The notes beneath the pieces are model-generated. The model did not search any database. It worked only from the letters and a program-made list of their open reading frames with translations, and was not told where the DNA came from. Shown in pieces: positions 52,278 to 59,861 of a DNA stretch of 64,000 bases. This DNA comes from Chryseobacterium cucumeris (lineage in GTDB: Bacteria; Bacteroidota; Bacteroidia; Flavobacteriales; Weeksellaceae). The translations under genes and the position numbers were made by a program. The stretch lies in the NCBI RefSeq assembly GCF_001593385.1, contig NZ_LUVZ01000043.1:186001-250000 (forward strand), read 5' to 3'. How positions within the stretch are numbered: position 1 is the first letter of the stretch; every line of letters begins with the position of its first letter.

Positions 52278-52724
52278 TCATACTTTCAGAATTAAATTAT
52301 CTTTATTCAAACCCGAAGTGTGATACTGCCAGTTGATGGTAATAACCTCCGTAAGTACCTTTCTGAGCTTCTCAAAACAGTCAGGTTTTTTCATAAAAAT
52401 ATGCGCACCTTTCACAAAAATATCTTCTACTTCATTTTCCGGAATAGGGTCAGAAAAAATGGCCGTCACCATATTGTTAAATTTTGAATTCGAACCAATA
52501 TCTTCCAGGCATTCCATACTCTCTTTTCCGGGAATCATATAATTTATAAAAACAAGTTCCGGAATTACAGCATCATCATTATTCAGGTATTCCATCAGGC
52601 TGTTCCCGTTACTGAAACATTGAACTTTTATAGAGATCTTCAACTCCTTCAGAATATTTTTAAAAAAAATCAAAGTGTTTTCATCGTTATCTGCTACTAT
52701 TACGTTCAGAAATTCTTTATTCAT
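52278..52724 (-). CDS. Atypical response-regulator receiver protein (Asn at the phosphorylation site)
   Basis: 148 residues, a stand-alone receiver domain. The acidic pocket VIVADNDENTLIF is present at residues 8-20. The phospho-acceptor position in ELVFINYMIPGKES is Asn61 (AAT), where aspartate is expected. Ser91 (TAIFSDP) and Lys113-Pro114 (FMKKPDC) are kept. It therefore cannot be phosphorylated at that site unless the asparagine is deamidated. It overlaps the AraC-type gene by 8 bases and is co-transcribed with it; it might work as a fixed-state partner of that regulator, which is inference. Confidence 0.85.
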   Translation of the reverse strand: MNKEFLNVIVADNDENTLIFFKNILKELKISIKVQCFSNGNSLMEYLNNDDAVIPELVFINYMIPGKESMECLEDIGSNSKFNNMVTAIFSDPIPENEVEDIFVKGAHIFMKKPDCFEKLRKVLTEVITINWQYHTSGLNKDNLILKV

Positions 52725-53298
52725 ACTGCATTTTATGGTTTATTACAGTGCTTTGTACTCTTCTTCGTTTGCCAATAATTTTTTGAAACTGGGATGGAGT
52801 GATTCCTGTTGTATTTTTGAACTGGGTGCTTAAATGCGCCACACTGGAATAGTTCAGCTTATGGGCAATTTCTGTAAGGCTTTGTTTGTTTCTTATGATC
52901 AGGGCTTTTGCATGCTCAATCTTTTGCAGAATAATAAAATTCTCAATAGAGGTAAAAGCAACTTCTGAAAAAAGATTGGAAAGATAACCATAGCTGTGAT
53001 TCAGCTTCTCAGAAATATAGATGGAGGCTTTTACCGGTATAATTTCATCCGAAAACACGAGCTCTACAATAGCATCTTTTATTTTCTGTACCAGTGCACT
53101 TTTTTGGCTTTCTATGATCTCGATACCATAATCTTCAAGATTTTTCTTAAAAAGATTGTGCTGTTCTTGTGTAAGGGGCTCATAGAATTCCACTTCACCG
53201 AAGTTCAGTAATCTGTACTTCAGCCCGTGTTCTTTAAGTTTCTCGTCCAATACCTTTTTACAAAGAGCATTGAAATCAAATTTAACATACATTTTCAT
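52717..53298 (-). CDS. AraC-family transcriptional regulator
   Basis: 193 residues. Two helix-turn-helix motifs at the C-terminus (IEHAKALIIRNKQSLTEIA, NYSSVAHLSTQFKNTTGITP with the AraC signature). The N-terminal part (residues 1-80) has no cupin or sensor that I recognise. It is the first gene of an operon with an atypical receiver protein. Its target is unknown. Confidence 0.85.
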   Translation of the reverse strand: MKMYVKFDFNALCKKVLDEKLKEHGLKYRLLNFGEVEFYEPLTQEQHNLFKKNLEDYGIEIIESQKSALVQKIKDAIVELVFSDEIIPVKASIYISEKLNHSYGYLSNLFSEVAFTSIENFIILQKIEHAKALIIRNKQSLTEIAHKLNYSSVAHLSTQFKNTTGITPSQFQKIIGKRRRVQSTVINHKMQYE

Positions 53299-53395
53299 CC
53301 TAGTATATATAAGCCAATATTATTTAGTAAATATAATAATTTATTTCAAGTAAATGTGAAATAGGTGTATATTTTTAATATTTTACCATATACAC

Positions 53396-53425
53396 AAAAA
53401 AACTCCTGTATTTTAGAATACAGGA
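53396..53425 (-). terminator. Terminator after the GNAT gene
   Basis: TCCTGTATT, a 4-base loop, AATACAGGA, with a T-run on the minus strand. Confidence 0.6.
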
Positions 53426-53592
53426 ATTTAAACACTAAGGATGAAAAAAATATACTGATAAAAAGCTTTTCAGCTCAAAACCAAGCATATGAATGTATTG
53501 TATAAGTGATTTGGTTCTGAAGCAAAGATGAATCAAAAAAAGAAATCACTTGTTATAGAATTACAGGATAAAGTTACAAAATTTTAAGTCAT

Positions 53593-54096
53593 TTATCTGT
53601 GAATTAGATATTCCATAAGAAAATCATCCATCACAAAACCGTTACCAATATCAAAAACACCTTCGTCATACACTTTATATCCCTGAGATTCGTAGAAGTT
53701 TCTGGCTGAATTGTATTTATTGACATTCAGGATAATTCTGTTGTTTCCGTTTTCAGAAACTTTCTCATTCAGAAACTGAAGTGCTCCTTTCCCAAATCCT
53801 TTTCCTTTACTCTCAGGAACCAGATAAATTCTGTGCAGTTTGGTGGTTTTCTCTGCATAATTGTGCTCATATCCGATAAAGCCTTCAAAAGTATTATTAT
53901 TTTCATCCTGAATAAGATAATAATGATAATACGGATTTTGAAAATGGTGTAAAATTTCATTTTCAGAATACATTTCTGCGAGCATAAACTCCATTTGTTC
54001 TTTAGAAAGAATGTCTGCATAGGCATTTTCCCATGATCGTCTTGCAAGATCCTGAATCAACGGGATGTCTGCAGCTGTTGCCTGTTGTAATTTCAT
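53593..54096 (-). CDS. GNAT-family N-acetyltransferase
   Basis: 167 residues from the ATG at 54096. MKLQQATAADIPLIQDLARR opens the fold; acetyl-CoA binding motif A is RIYLVPESKGKGFGKGALQ, followed by NVNKYNSARNFYESQGYK. The acceptor substrate cannot be told. The longer frame to 54147 begins within the terminator of dapA and was not chosen. Confidence 0.9.
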   Translation of the reverse strand: MKLQQATAADIPLIQDLARRSWENAYADILSKEQMEFMLAEMYSENEILHHFQNPYYHYYLIQDENNNTFEGFIGYEHNYAEKTTKLHRIYLVPESKGKGFGKGALQFLNEKVSENGNNRIILNVNKYNSARNFYESQGYKVYDEGVFDIGNGFVMDDFLMEYLIHR

Positions 54097-54118
54097 GATT
54101 GGTTGTATTATGATGATT

Positions 54119-54147
54119 AAAAAAAGTGAAAAGCCTAAGCTTTTCAC
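54119..54147 (-). terminator. Terminator of dapA
   Basis: GTGAAAAGC, CTTA loop, GCTTTTCAC on the minus strand, followed by a T-run. It lies 68 bases past the dapA stop and excludes the longer GNAT start. Confidence 0.85.
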
Positions 54148-54214
54148 CCTTTATATTGTTCAATGATGACTCATGAGTTTTAACATAATTAAAATTCATT
54201 TTGCCGGTTCATTA

Positions 54215-55087
54215 TTAAATTGTAGCCATTTCAGCTTTAATTTTTGCATGAAGACCTTCTGAAGCCTTTACCAAAGGAAGTCTCAGATAATTTTTGATGA
54301 TTCCTTTTTCGGTCAGGATTACTTTAATACCACAAGGATTACCTTCAGCAAAAATCAAACGGGTAATATCTACCAGTTTGTTATGAATTTCATAAGCTTC
54401 CTTTACTTTACCCTCAAAAGCCAGCTGTACCATTGTTGAAAACTCTTTAGGATACGCCTGTCCGATTACGGAAATTACACCATCTCCACCAGCTAATGTT
54501 ACAGGTACTGTATATTCATCATCTCCAGAAACTAAAGAAAATCCTTCAGGTTTCTTTCTCAGAATATCAAAATACTGAAGAATGTTAGGAGAAGCCTCCT
54601 TAATCAGGAATAAGTTAGGAAATTCCTTTGCAAGACGAAGCGTAGTCTCTGCTTCTACATTTTGCCCTGTTCTTGACGGAACATTATAAATAATAATATT
54701 TTTTCCTGTGGAAGCTAAAGCTTTATAATGTTGATAAAGACCTTCTTGGTTCGGTTTATTATAATATGGAGATACTGAAAGTACGGCTTCAAACGCAGAA
54801 AGATCTGCTTCTTCAATCTGTTTCTTGACCTCAAGAGTATCGTTGCCGCCAATTCCCAAAACTAAAGGAAGACGTTTATTATTCACCTTAATGATGTGCT
54901 CAATTACCTGTTTCTTCTCCTCTGCAGAAAGCGTTGCGGCTTCTGCCGTTGTTCCCAATACAACTAAATAATTGGTTCCGTTTTCGATATTGTACTCCAC
55001 CAGTTTTGTTAAACTGTCGAAGTCAACGGATAAATCTTCATTAAAGGGCGTTACCAATGCAACACCTACTCCTTTTAAAATGCTCAT
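54215..55087 (-). CDS. dapA: 4-hydroxy-tetrahydrodipicolinate synthase
   Basis: 290 residues, normal length. GVGVALVTPFNEDLSVDF, LVVLGTTAEAATLS (GTTGE-type motif), YYNKPNQEGLYQHY, YNVPSRTGQN with the catalytic tyrosine, and LIKEAS with the Schiff-base lysine. Reaction: condensation of pyruvate with aspartate semialdehyde on the lysine and diaminopimelate pathway. It stands alone, divergent from the 5'-nucleotidase operon. Confidence 0.97.
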   Translation of the reverse strand: MSILKGVGVALVTPFNEDLSVDFDSLTKLVEYNIENGTNYLVVLGTTAEAATLSAEEKKQVIEHIIKVNNKRLPLVLGIGGNDTLEVKKQIEEADLSAFEAVLSVSPYYNKPNQEGLYQHYKALASTGKNIIIYNVPSRTGQNVEAETTLRLAKEFPNLFLIKEASPNILQYFDILRKKPEGFSLVSGDDEYTVPVTLAGGDGVISVIGQAYPKEFSTMVQLAFEGKVKEAYEIHNKLVDITRLIFAEGNPCGIKVILTEKGIIKNYLRLPLVKASEGLHAKIKAEMATI

Positions 55088-55168
55088 CTGTTAGAATTAT
55101 TTTTGCCAAATTTAATAATTTACAGTAAGAATTTGTAATAAATAATAATGTTTTATTATACATATAGT

Positions 55169-55176
55169 TATATTTG
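55169..55176 (+). promoter_or_regulatory. -7 promoter element (TATATTTG) of the 5'-nucleotidase-porZ-recO operon
   Basis: Exact TAnnTTTG followed by C, 18 bases ahead of the ATG at 55195. It overlaps the TTG of the longer frame. Confidence 0.55.
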
Positions 55177-55194
55177 CATATACTAAAAGAGATT

Positions 55195-55950
55195 ATGAAA
55201 AATAAATTCTTGTTATTAGGAATTGCTCTGGTGTCGCTTACTGCATGCAAAACGGCTTCTGTGCCGCAGCTTGTGAATGTAAAGACCCAGAAAAATATTT
55301 CTATTAATAATGAGCTAAAGAATGATGAGGAGTTTGTAAAATTTATCGAACCGTATAAGCAGAAACTGGATAAAGAAATGAACCAGAAGATCTCACACAC
55401 CAATGTGGATCTTACCAAACAGGGCGATAACAGCAATCTGGGTAATCTTTTAGCTGACTATACGTTTGAAGGAGGTAATGAATGGATCAAAACTCATCTT
55501 AAGCAAAATGTAGATGCTGCATTGATCAATATCGGAGGAATCCGAACCACTATCGGAAAAGGAGATATTTTACTTAAAAATGTATTTGAAGTAATGCCTT
55601 TCGAAAATGAAGTAGTGATTGTGAAAATGAAGGGAGCAGATTTACAGGGGCTTTTTGAGTATTATGCAAAAACGCAGGTCAACAATCCTGTTTCTCATTT
55701 ATACATTGAAACAAAAAACGGACAGGTAACCAAAGCCTTAATCAATGGTAATACAGTAGATCCTGCTAAAGATTATTATATTGCGACTTCAGACTATCTT
55801 GCATTGGGAGGAGACAATATGAAATTCTTTGCTAAAGGAGAATCCATTGCAACAGGAATTAAAATGAGAGATTTATTTATTGATTATTTTAAAAAATCAC
55901 CTGAAGTGGTGGTCAATTCGGATGTTCGTTTAAATTTTATCGGGAAGTAA
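55195..55950 (+). CDS. 5'-nucleotidase C-terminal-domain lipoprotein
   Basis: 251 residues from the ATG at 55195. Lipobox LTAC. The body is the UshA-type C-terminal domain: LGNLLADYTFEGG, VDAALINIGGIRTTIGKGD, FEVMPFENEVVIVKMKGADL and the TSDYLALGGDN adenine-stacking part. In UshA and similar enzymes this domain follows the metallophosphoesterase domain in one chain; here it is a separate, upstream gene, followed after 2 bases by the phosphoesterase. The two probably form one split nucleotidase in the envelope. Confidence 0.9.
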   Translation: MKNKFLLLGIALVSLTACKTASVPQLVNVKTQKNISINNELKNDEEFVKFIEPYKQKLDKEMNQKISHTNVDLTKQGDNSNLGNLLADYTFEGGNEWIKTHLKQNVDAALINIGGIRTTIGKGDILLKNVFEVMPFENEVVIVKMKGADLQGLFEYYAKTQVNNPVSHLYIETKNGQVTKALINGNTVDPAKDYYIATSDYLALGGDNMKFFAKGESIATGIKMRDLFIDYFKKSPEVVVNSDVRLNFIGK

Positions 55951-55952
55951 TA

Positions 55953-56903
55953 ATGGATAGAAAAAGTTTTTTAAAAGCAATAGGAGGCGGATCTTTAGCA
56001 ATGGCTTTGGCTCCCAATATGATGATGGCGGAGGAATTAAAAATTCTTAATTTAAAATCTGCAAATAAACTGACTATTCTTCATACCAATGACCAACATA
56101 GCAGAATAGAGCCTTTTGATGCAAGCTATACAAAAAATCCCAATCAGGGAGGTTTTGCAAGGAGGGCAAGCTTAATCCAACAGATCAGAAGTCAGGAAAG
56201 TAATGTTCTTCTTCTTGATTCCGGAGATATTTTCCAGGGAACTCCTTATTTTAATTTCTTCGGAGGAGAACTGGAGTTCAAATTAATGTCTATGATGAAA
56301 TATGACGCCTCTACCATGGGAAATCATGATTTCGATAATGGACTTGATGGATTTTTAAAAGTACTTCCTAATGCGAAGTTTCCTTTTATCTGTTCCAATT
56401 ATGATTTTACAAACACTGTTCTTGACGGGAAAACTTCTCCCTACCAGATATTCAATAAGAATGGCATCAAAGTAGGAATTTTCGGAGTGGGAATCCAGCT
56501 GGATGGCCTTGTAGGCAAAAAACAGTACGGAGAAACCGTTTACTCCAACCCCATTGATGTAGCACAGCATTATTCAAATTTTCTGAAGAAAGAGAAGAAA
56601 TGTGATCTTGTGATTTGTCTTTCGCACATCGGCTATGATTACAAAGATGAACCTGATAAAATAAGTGATAAAATTTTAGCGGCCAATACAGAAAATATTG
56701 ATATTATTTTAGGAGGCCATACTCATACATTCTTACCGGAACCTCAGACCTTTACCAACAGACAGGGCAAAAATGTCCTTGTTAATCAGGTGGGATGGGC
56801 AGGTCTTCTTTTAGGTAGAATAGATTTTTATTTTGATACAAACAAAAACGTACAGCATATTTCCTGGAACAATCAGGTGATAGATAGCAGCATAACCGCA
56901 TAA
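55953..56903 (+). CDS. 5'-nucleotidase metallophosphoesterase-domain protein
   Basis: 316 residues. The N-terminus (DRKSFLKAIGGGSLAMALAP) looks like a Tat-type or similar export signal. Metallophosphoesterase motifs in order: LTILHTNDQHSRIEPF, LLDSGDIFQGTP, MGNHDFDNG, VICLSHIGYDY and ILGGHTHTFLPEP. Reaction expected: hydrolysis of 5'-nucleotides or similar phosphate esters outside the cytoplasm, with the neighbouring C-terminal-domain protein binding the nucleotide. It is in the middle of the four-gene operon. Confidence 0.92.
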   Translation: MDRKSFLKAIGGGSLAMALAPNMMMAEELKILNLKSANKLTILHTNDQHSRIEPFDASYTKNPNQGGFARRASLIQQIRSQESNVLLLDSGDIFQGTPYFNFFGGELEFKLMSMMKYDASTMGNHDFDNGLDGFLKVLPNAKFPFICSNYDFTNTVLDGKTSPYQIFNKNGIKVGIFGVGIQLDGLVGKKQYGETVYSNPIDVAQHYSNFLKKEKKCDLVICLSHIGYDYKDEPDKISDKILAANTENIDIILGGHTHTFLPEPQTFTNRQGKNVLVNQVGWAGLLLGRIDFYFDTNKNVQHISWNNQVIDSSITA

Positions 56904-56904
56904 T

Positions 56905-59169
56905 ATGAAAAAACTCTCTATAATTTCTCTTGGTATTTTAGCATCCCTGCAGCTGACAAAAGCTCAGGTTATTTCATCCAAAAAGTGGGCAGATCTGTTT
57001 TCCTACAATAATGTCTTAGCCATGAAAGAAGACAATGGAAAAATCATTGCAGCCACTCAAAACGGAATATTCTATTATACAATATCAACAGGAGAAATTA
57101 CGAAGTTATCCAAAGCCAATGGCCTGCACAACATCGGAATTACTGCTTTCGATTACAATCCGCAGACTAAAACAGGGCTTATCGGTTATGAAAACGGATC
57201 TATGGATGTTATTACACCACAGGAGATCAAATATATTGTTGATATTCCTATTGCTACAGGATATAATGGAGATAAAAAGATTAACCACATTTCGATAACC
57301 GGAAATCAGGCTGTCATTTCTGTTGGGTACGGTGTTTCCATATTCAACCTTCAGAATAAAGAGTTTGGTGATTCTGCATTTTTCCTTTCAGGTGGCGTTT
57401 ATCAGGCAAGTAATGAAGCTACTATATTCGGGAATAAAGTATATTCTGTAACGGATACAGGATTGAAAAGCCATCAAATGAATACTACGTTTCCCGTATA
57501 TTCTACCTGGACAACGGAAGCCCCAGGAGCATTCAAACATATAGATTCAGAATCAGAACTGGTTTACTCAACGGCTACAGCTGCTTATATTTATAATAAT
57601 GGTACCCCGACACAACTTCCTACTACTTTTGAAAAAATCAGGGATGTTGTTATTACCTCCAATAGTATTGTCGTTACAGATAACAGAGTATATACTTACG
57701 GAATCAATGGAGTATCGCAAAATGCGGTAAGTCTTGGTGAAGAATGTAATACTGCATTAACAGCTGGCGGAAAGATTTTAGGAGGAACGGTATTATCGGG
57801 AATTAAGGATGAAGGTAACAATACTTTTAAACCTTCCGGACCTTACTTCAATTTTGCTTATAACATCAATCTTTTTGATAACAACCAGCTTCTGGTTTCC
57901 TCTGGTGCCAGAGCCAATAACTACAACCATCCGTTTATTCAGCCACAAGAACCAGGATTTTATTATTTCAATGGTACAGAGTGGATTTATCCTTCATTTT
58001 TCAATAAAAGTAATCCCAATCGCCCCATCTTCATCAACGTATTGGATGCTATTATAAGCCCTTATAACAGTAATGAAGTACTATTCACCAATTATACTAT
58101 GCTGGATAACGGGGTGTATAAGATGAAATATAATGCGACAAGCAAAGATTTTGAACTGGTAAAATATTATAATCTGGGAGCACAGCCTTACCTCAGACGT
58201 CCGGTAGGTTTTGCTGTAGACCCACAAAACAATCTTTTTGTTTCTTTTGGATTCAATGATGGAAACCCTTCTATAGGAATCTATGATAAAGCAGCTGATG
58301 ATTTTCTTATCAAGAAAATAGTTCTTGCCAGCGATGGAATACAAAAGACTATTTACCATGAAAACATGCTTTGGACTCCGCTGCCAAGATCTAACAATTT
58401 CTGGGTATATGACTATAAAAATGCTACTAATCTTTCTGATGACAATGATTATATTCTGGGAACGGCTAATGGATTTAACAGTTCAGGAGGTATTTTATCG
58501 GTAGCATTTGATAAGTCTGGAGATGCCTGGATCGGTACAGATGGAGGACTAAGAATTATGTCTAACGCAGCAACAGAAATAAAAAGCGCCCAGCCAAAAG
58601 TAGAGCCTATAGTTATAGAGCAGAATGGTTTGGGGGAAGAGCTTTTCAGAGAATCCGCAATTCTTCAGATTGCAGTAGATGCAGGTGACTATAAGTGGGT
58701 ATCTGTTGATGGTGGTGGTGTTTATTACCTCTCCGCCGACGGTCAGAGAACTATAAAGCATTTTACAAAAGAAAATTCCCCTCTTCCTACGAATAGTGTT
58801 ACCGATATAAAAGTTGATAAAAAAACAGGTAAGGTATATTTTGTAACATATAATGGTATTGTAACGTATCAGGGAGATGTTGCAGATGTAACTTCCAATT
58901 TCGGTGATGTGGTAGTATATCCAAACCCTGTTGTTTATTCTAATTTCAAAGGAAAAGTAACCATTAAAGGTCTTGCAGAAAAAACCAATATAAGAATTGT
59001 AGATGCTGCAGGTAATGTAGTTCACTCTGCAGTCGCAAGAGGTGGATATTATGAATGGGATCTCAATAATCAGAAAGGAACAAGAGTAGCTTCAGGGATT
59101 TATTTTGTCCTGATGACGAATGAAGACGGATCTGATAAAGCTACCGCTAAAATAGGAGTGGTTAATTAA
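56905..59169 (+). CDS. porZ: PorZ-like type IX secretion sortase-complex protein
   Basis: 754 residues. Signal peptide KKLSIISLGILASLQLTKAQ. Two beta-propellers, each with regulator-type repeats such as GIFYYTISTGEITKLSKANG and GDAWIGTDGGLRIMSNA, and a C-terminal sorting-like domain (VVVYPNPVVYSNFKG onward). Known role: PorZ is part of the surface sortase complex, delivering A-LPS for attachment to type IX cargo. The gene next to recO is the usual place in flavobacteria. It overlaps recO by one base. Confidence 0.82.
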   Translation: MKKLSIISLGILASLQLTKAQVISSKKWADLFSYNNVLAMKEDNGKIIAATQNGIFYYTISTGEITKLSKANGLHNIGITAFDYNPQTKTGLIGYENGSMDVITPQEIKYIVDIPIATGYNGDKKINHISITGNQAVISVGYGVSIFNLQNKEFGDSAFFLSGGVYQASNEATIFGNKVYSVTDTGLKSHQMNTTFPVYSTWTTEAPGAFKHIDSESELVYSTATAAYIYNNGTPTQLPTTFEKIRDVVITSNSIVVTDNRVYTYGINGVSQNAVSLGEECNTALTAGGKILGGTVLSGIKDEGNNTFKPSGPYFNFAYNINLFDNNQLLVSSGARANNYNHPFIQPQEPGFYYFNGTEWIYPSFFNKSNPNRPIFINVLDAIISPYNSNEVLFTNYTMLDNGVYKMKYNATSKDFELVKYYNLGAQPYLRRPVGFAVDPQNNLFVSFGFNDGNPSIGIYDKAADDFLIKKIVLASDGIQKTIYHENMLWTPLPRSNNFWVYDYKNATNLSDDNDYILGTANGFNSSGGILSVAFDKSGDAWIGTDGGLRIMSNAATEIKSAQPKVEPIVIEQNGLGEELFRESAILQIAVDAGDYKWVSVDGGGVYYLSADGQRTIKHFTKENSPLPTNSVTDIKVDKKTGKVYFVTYNGIVTYQGDVADVTSNFGDVVVYPNPVVYSNFKGKVTIKGLAEKTNIRIVDAAGNVVHSAVARGGYYEWDLNNQKGTRVASGIYFVLMTNEDGSDKATAKIGVVN

Positions 59170-59855
59170 TGAATTCACAAAACGGTTTTTTACTTTCATT
59201 TATCAAATATGGAGAAAATGATGCTGTATTGCATTGTTTTACAGAAGAAGAAGGTTTTCAGAGCTATTTTCTAAAGGGAATTTATTCCAAAAAGAATAAA
59301 AAGAAAGCCTTGCTTCAACCGTTGAGCCAGCTCAATTTTTCTGTAAATCCATCACGTGGCAACGGAATCCCGTCTGTTTCAAAGTTTGAACTGGTAAAAA
59401 ACAATGACATTTATACAGACATAAAAGTCAATACCGTTATTTTCTTTATCTCAGATTTTCTGAGTCATATTCTTAAACATGAGAATAAAAATATTCCTAT
59501 CTATTCCTGTATTGATCATTTAATCCGCGAGCTGACTAATAAAAATTATCAGGCGCATCTTCTGTTTTTGCTGGCTTTTTTAAAAATTCAGGGTGTTGCA
59601 CCCTTATTGAGCGAAGGCAGGTTTTTAGATCCGGAAACCGGAACTTTTTCACTGGGAATAAGTCACCAGCTCTTCAATGAAGAAATTTCAATGCTATGGA
59701 AAGAAGCTCTTTGTGCAGAAGATTTTTATGCCACAAAAATCCATTCCTCCTTGAGAAAAGATTTCCTTGACAGTCTTTTAGTATACTATCATTACCACAT
59801 CACGGATTTCAAAACTCCAGCCTCTTTGGAAATCATACAGCAGATATTTGAATAA
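59169..59855 (+). CDS. recO: DNA repair protein RecO
   Basis: 228 residues. N-terminal OB fold (GFLLSFIKYGENDAVLHCFT, FLKGIYSKKNKKKALLQPL) and C-terminal helical part. Role: loads RecA on SSB-coated DNA with RecR in gap repair. The usual zinc-binding cysteines of the family are not seen in the expected region. It shares its first base with the last base of porZ (TAATG), and ends 6 bases from the convergent glucosidase. Confidence 0.88.
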   Translation: MNSQNGFLLSFIKYGENDAVLHCFTEEEGFQSYFLKGIYSKKNKKKALLQPLSQLNFSVNPSRGNGIPSVSKFELVKNNDIYTDIKVNTVIFFISDFLSHILKHENKNIPIYSCIDHLIRELTNKNYQAHLLFLLAFLKIQGVAPLLSEGRFLDPETGTFSLGISHQLFNEEISMLWKEALCAEDFYATKIHSSLRKDFLDSLLVYYHYHITDFKTPASLEIIQQIFE

Positions 59856-59861
59856 ATAATA

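Noticed and set aside
53529..53588. A 19-codon frame beginning MNQKKKSLVIELQDKV near the GNAT gene
   Set aside because: It resembles the start of lanthipeptide-type precursors by eye, but ends after 19 codons and has no core; no promoter found.
54097..54147. N-terminal extension of the GNAT gene (17 codons)
   Set aside because: It lies in the dapA terminator, and the GNAT fold begins at the chosen start.
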